A stretch of 64,000 nt of DNA from assembly GCF_900106075.1 (NCBI RefSeq), contig NZ_LT629794.1:2212001-2276000 (forward strand), read 5' to 3'. The notes beneath the pieces are model-generated. The model did no database searches. It was not told the origin of the DNA and was given only the letters and a program-made list of their open reading frames with translations. Each line of letters begins with the position of its first letter. Within the stretch, counting starts at the first letter, position 1. Position numbers and translations under genes: made by a program. Source of the stretch: Polaribacter sp. Hel1_33_78. GTDB lineage: Bacteria; Bacteroidota; Bacteroidia; Flavobacteriales; Flavobacteriaceae. Shown piece by piece: positions 60,938-64,000 of the stretch.

Positions 60938-62023
60938 ATGCTTAAGAAAATTTTGATAATTGTTGGAATAATAATAGCGATAATTATTATAATCGGTGCC
61001 ATTGGGATAAACTACTTTAAGCCAGATGCAAATTTAGTTTTAAACTTCATAAAGGAAAATCCAAACAAGACAGCTATTAAATTAGTAAGAAATGATTCTT
61101 TAATTGCTGAGAGAAACCCGAATAAATTAATGCCTTTGGCAAGCACAGTAAAAATTATTTTGGCAATTGAATACGCATTGCAATCATCACAAGGAAAAAT
61201 TAATCCGCAAGAAGAAGTTTCGATTGATGAACTCGCTAAATTTTATATCCCTAATACTGATGGTGGAGCGCATCCAAGTTGGCTGAAATCTGTGAAAAAT
61301 AAAATCAATGATAACCAAATCACTATCAATGAAATTGCAAAAGGAATGATTCGTTATAGTTCAAATGCAAATACTGAGTGGTTAGGAAATACATTAGGCT
61401 TAAAAAATATAAACAATCGAATTGATAGCTTAGGAATTGAAAATCACACAGAGTTTTATAATATCGTTTCTGCATTATTTGTCGGAAAAGAAAAATTCCC
61501 AAAATCAAAAGGAAAAGAATTGCAGAGCAAATTAAAGAATTTGAGTATAGAAGATTATATAGAAACTACGAATCAAATTCATAAAAAACTTTTAACTGAT
61601 TCTATATACAAAAAAACCATTGGAGATTTGGGAATGAATATACAACGAATTTGGTCTGACAATTTACCAAGCTCTACCGTCAAAGACTACTTTGGAATTA
61701 TGAAAAAAATTAATTCTAAAACATATTTTGATACCGATGCTCAAAAATATTTAGACGAAGTTATGGAAGGACTTATGGAAAACCCTGCCAATAGAAAATG
61801 GCTTAAACACGCAGGAAAAAAAGGTGGTTCAACCGCTTTTGTCTTAACAGAAGCATTTTACGCAACAGACAAAAAAGGAAACACAACAGAGTTAGCTTAC
61901 TTTTTCAATGATTTAGGCACTATAGAAAACACAAGATTACAAGGAAGTATGAATGATTTTGAACTAAAAATTTTAACTGATAAAAAGTTCAGAGATAAAA
62001 TTAAAACGGAACTTAAAAATTAA
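60938..62023 (+). CDS. class A beta-lactamase-related serine hydrolase
   Basis: A 361-aa protein with an N-terminal membrane anchor (about residues 5-28). The active-site layout of the class A/transpeptidase-like fold is seen: Ser-Thr-Val-Lys in MPLASTVKIILAIEYA, YSSNANTEWL (SxN) and KKGGSTAFVLTEAFYATDK (KGG box). The Glu of the omega loop typical of true class A beta-lactamases is not obvious, so penicillin hydrolysis is uncertain. Single-gene cassette between boundary R41 and R42. Confidence 0.85.
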   Translation: MLKKILIIVGIIIAIIIIIGAIGINYFKPDANLVLNFIKENPNKTAIKLVRNDSLIAERNPNKLMPLASTVKIILAIEYALQSSQGKINPQEEVSIDELAKFYIPNTDGGAHPSWLKSVKNKINDNQITINEIAKGMIRYSSNANTEWLGNTLGLKNINNRIDSLGIENHTEFYNIVSALFVGKEKFPKSKGKELQSKLKNLSIEDYIETTNQIHKKLLTDSIYKKTIGDLGMNIQRIWSDNLPSSTVKDYFGIMKKINSKTYFDTDAQKYLDEVMEGLMENPANRKWLKHAGKKGGSTAFVLTEAFYATDKKGNTTELAYFFNDLGTIENTRLQGSMNDFELKILTDKKFRDKIKTELKN

Positions 62024-62037
62024 AAAGCACTATGTAC

Positions 62038-62181
62038 AACATCGTATAAAATTTATTGCTAGTTCTAGCTTTCTTACGAAAGACATTGCGGACTTTCTAC
62101 CTTGCCTGCGGCAGGCAGGTTTGGTTTGTATTTGCTAAATTAGGTGCTTAAACCACGCAACAAATCATATACAAACACGTT
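62038..62181 (+). repeat. integron-like attC repeat R42 (with inserted palindrome)
   Basis: Left boundary atgtacaac matches GTTGTACAT at 60911. Left arm GTATAAAATTTATTGC, right arm GCAACAAATCATATAC. It carries the same 22-bp insertion as R23. The next cassette opens GTTGGCAAT. Confidence 0.86.
62099..62120. repeat. GC-rich mini-palindrome inside R42
   Basis: Identical to 25359-25380 and inserted at the same place, just after the inner hairpin. Confidence 0.7.
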
Positions 62182-62205
62182 GGCAATAATTTAAACAGAA
62201 CCTAA

Positions 62206-63018
62206 ATGAAAAACTATTTATTATTAACATTCCTACTAATTACTTCATTATGTAAAGCTGAACATAAAGTCAAAATATACTATGAACAAATTGAAAATGG
62301 TTACAATATCTACGCTGATAATGATGAATTTTGCCCAGTAAGTGTAAAAGTTGATTTTGCAGTCACTAATTTAAATATAAAAGGAGGAAACAACAATGTT
62401 TATACTATCAATGCAAAGAGCAAAAAACAACTTCTTACGTCACTTCGAGTTTCTAAAAACGGGAAAGCATATAAATTTTCCTTTAAATCCTGGACGAATT
62501 ATGGAAAGCATAATAATAAAGAATATGACAATGATTATATATATAACTTACCTTTTAAAACCTCAAAACAATTTAAAATTTATCAAGGTTACAATGGAAC
62601 TTTTTCCCATCAAAATGAAAACTCTTTAGATTTCACAATGCCAGTTGGTACAGAATTAACTGCTGTTAGAGAAGGTGTTGTAATTAAGGTAATAGAAAAG
62701 AATAACAAAAATTGTGGAAAAGAAGAATGTAAAAAATATAATAATCTTATAATAATTTATCATCCTGACGGAACTTTTGCGGAATATACACATATCAAGC
62801 AAAATGGCTCTAAAGTAAAAGTTGGTGACAAAGTTTTAAAAGGACAACAAATTGGATATAGTGGAAATGTTGGATGGAGTACTGGACCACATTTACATCT
62901 GGTAGTATTTAATCAAAATTTAGAAAACAGAGAAACGTTGAAAACAAAATTCAAAACAGACGATGGTAGTACTGTAGAATACCTAATCGAAAAGGAAATA
63001 TATTCAAGAAATTATTAA
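62206..63018 (+). CDS. M23 family peptidase (LytM-type)
   Basis: A 270-aa secreted protein with a signal peptide (residues 1-18, ending CKAE). The C-terminal LytM domain has NSLDFTMPVGTELTAVREG, NNLIIIYHPDGTFAEYTHIKQNG, VKVGDKVLKGQQIGYSGNVGWSTGPHLHLVVF. The HLH and Asp metal ligands are present, but the first His of the usual HxGxD appears to be Asn-Ser-Leu-Asp, so catalysis may be altered. It would act on cell-wall peptide cross-links. Single-gene cassette. Confidence 0.87.
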   Translation: MKNYLLLTFLLITSLCKAEHKVKIYYEQIENGYNIYADNDEFCPVSVKVDFAVTNLNIKGGNNNVYTINAKSKKQLLTSLRVSKNGKAYKFSFKSWTNYGKHNNKEYDNDYIYNLPFKTSKQFKIYQGYNGTFSHQNENSLDFTMPVGTELTAVREGVVIKVIEKNNKNCGKEECKKYNNLIIIYHPDGTFAEYTHIKQNGSKVKVGDKVLKGQQIGYSGNVGWSTGPHLHLVVFNQNLENRETLKTKFKTDDGSTVEYLIEKEIYSRNY

Positions 63019-63031
63019 AAAAACTATTGCC

Positions 63032-63155
63032 AACACCGTGTAAAATTAATTGCTGGTTTTAGCCAATTTACGAAAGTCCTCGCAGACTTTATATTTGTGT
63101 TTTATTTGCTAACTATAGTGCTTAAAACACTCAACTAATCATACACAACAAAGTT
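63032..63155 (+). repeat. integron-like attC repeat R43
   Basis: Left boundary attgccaac matches GTTGGCAAT at 62179. Arms GTGTAAAATTAATTGC and TCAACTAATCATACAC. The right end is AAAGTT rather than CACGTT. The next cassette opens GTTGGCAAT, the same word as the previous one. Confidence 0.84.
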
Positions 63156-63207
63156 GGCAATAATTAAGATGAAAATTGCGGAATACAAGAAAAATGGAAA
63201 ATAAAAC

Positions 63208-64000
63208 ATGAAAGTAGTACTTTATATTATACTCGGAATTGCAATAATAGTTGTCGGATTTTTTGTCTGGTTTTTTGTTTTTTTTCTTCAAGTCCCTGAA
63301 TTAAATATCCCTAAAAATTCAAGTGAAAAAGAAAAAATTGTTTTGATTGATAACTGGTTAGAAAAACTAAATTCTCAAAGAAAATTTAATGGCGGAATTC
63401 TAATAACGAAAAATGGAAAGCCAACTTTGGCAAAAACATATGGCTTTACTAATTCCAAGAAAACTGAAAAACTAAATATTAATTCGTCATTTCGCCTTGC
63501 TTCAATCTCAAAACAGTTTACTGCAAGTGGAATAATGCTCTTAAAGGAAAAAGAACAGATTAATTACGACGATTTAGTTTCAAAATATATTTCAAATTTC
63601 CCGTATCATAATGTTACAATTAGAAACTTATTAAATCAAACTTCGGGAATACCTGATTCATATTTAGATTTAGCAGAAAAAGCAAAAGGTAAAATTGGAG
63701 TTTTAACAAATGAAAAAGCAATTAAACTTATAATTGAGAATAAACCCAAAGCTAATTTTGAGCCAAACGAGCAATACGAGTATTCAAATACAAACTACAT
63801 AGCTTTAGCAAGAATAATTGAATTAGTTTCAAATCAATCTTTTGAGAACTTTATGGCGAATAATATTTTCATTCCGTTAGGAATGAATGACACCAGAGTT
63901 TGGAATCTAATTTCAGAAGATAAAACGTTCAAAGGAAAAACTGATGGTTTTGAAGATTTAGCTGGAGAAATTCGAGAAATCAAACCTACATTTATAGATG
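63208..64000 (+). CDS. serine hydrolase (beta-lactamase class C/esterase family), partial
   Basis: Open from ATG 63208 to the window end (264 codons). It has an N-terminal membrane anchor (about residues 4-28), then FNGGILITKNGKPTLAKTYGF, the nucleophile box SISKQFTASGIMLL (SxxK) and YEYSNTNYIALARIIE (YxN), as in class C-like serine hydrolases. The C-terminal part is not in view. Many such proteins are esterases or peptidases rather than antibiotic-resistance enzymes. Confidence 0.9.
   Translation, partial: MKVVLYIILGIAIIVVGFFVWFFVFFLQVPELNIPKNSSEKEKIVLIDNWLEKLNSQRKFNGGILITKNGKPTLAKTYGFTNSKKTEKLNINSSFRLASISKQFTASGIMLLKEKEQINYDDLVSKYISNFPYHNVTIRNLLNQTSGIPDSYLDLAEKAKGKIGVLTNEKAIKLIIENKPKANFEPNEQYEYSNTNYIALARIIELVSNQSFENFMANNIFIPLGMNDTRVWNLISEDKTFKGKTDGFEDLAGEIREIKPTFID

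Noticed and set aside
344..63155. CRISPR array or tandem satellite
   Set aside because: Repeats are 50-144 bp palindromes separated by whole genes of 0.3-2.6 kb, and spacers are coding.
344..63155. Repeats as insertion sequences or MITEs
   Set aside because: No transposase, no target-site duplication around each repeat, and the boundary bases pair with the far end of the neighbouring gene unit instead of flanking one repeat.

Overview
The window is AT-rich Bacteroidota DNA, most likely a marine-type Flavobacteriaceae genome. The signs are a sigma-ABfr style promoter (TTTG, 19 bases, TACATTTG) at 23809-23839, almost no Shine-Dalgarno sequences, many short lipoproteins and signal-peptide proteins, and families typical of that phylum (DUF6268-like, DUF6090-like, DUF418, CarboxypepD_reg-like, Arm-type tyrosine recombinase). 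Family names are from memory of their motifs; no search was run.

The dominant structure is an integron-like gene-cassette array running off both ends of the window. About 40 imperfectly palindromic repeats (R1-R43 below; most are 122-127 bp from AAC to GTT, a few 47-59 bp) lie in one orientation, each following one gene or a small group of genes on the + strand. The bases just after the GTT of one repeat are the reverse complement of the bases just before the AAC of the next repeat. The match is perfect over 8-10 nt for 37 of 42 successive boundary pairs, although the sequence differs from cassette to cassette. This is what attC recombination (cut G^TTRRRY, partner RYYYAAC) leaves behind. The repeat arms carry A.C mismatches at fixed positions. 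These become T.G wobbles on the other strand, so the bottom strand folds better, as in known attC sites. No integron integrase lies in the window.

Layout: 1-335, end of a P1-family peptidase. 467-33071, cassettes carrying an AhpD/HxlR pair, an acetyltransferase, an HNH nuclease, a TlpA-like lipoprotein, a complete HaeIII-like restriction-modification module (7525-10140), a reverse transcriptase (10303-11886), a HEPN protein (13391-14653), a racemase-like protein, an erythromycin-esterase-like protein, a PadR pair, hydrolases, and a three-gene SRPBCC/SDR/AraC operon. 33072-49063, a ~16 kb integrative element inserted inside a repeat. It carries an integrase, an AlpA-like protein, a P4-type primase/helicase, a DUF6371-like primase, and a second restriction island with two DNA methyltransferases and three nuclease-like proteins. 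It is bounded by a 10-bp direct repeat. 49064-64000, the array resumes with lipoproteins, an exactly duplicated outer-membrane-protein cassette (52571-53786 and 54214-55429), peptidases, a DUF418 protein and two serine hydrolases.

The cassettes do not form a pathway. They look like an accessory reservoir of independent functions (phage defence, envelope proteins, hydrolases, regulators), most with their own start signals and several borrowing a stop codon from the repeat. Towards the right end (57-61 kb) the repeats become short or degenerate.
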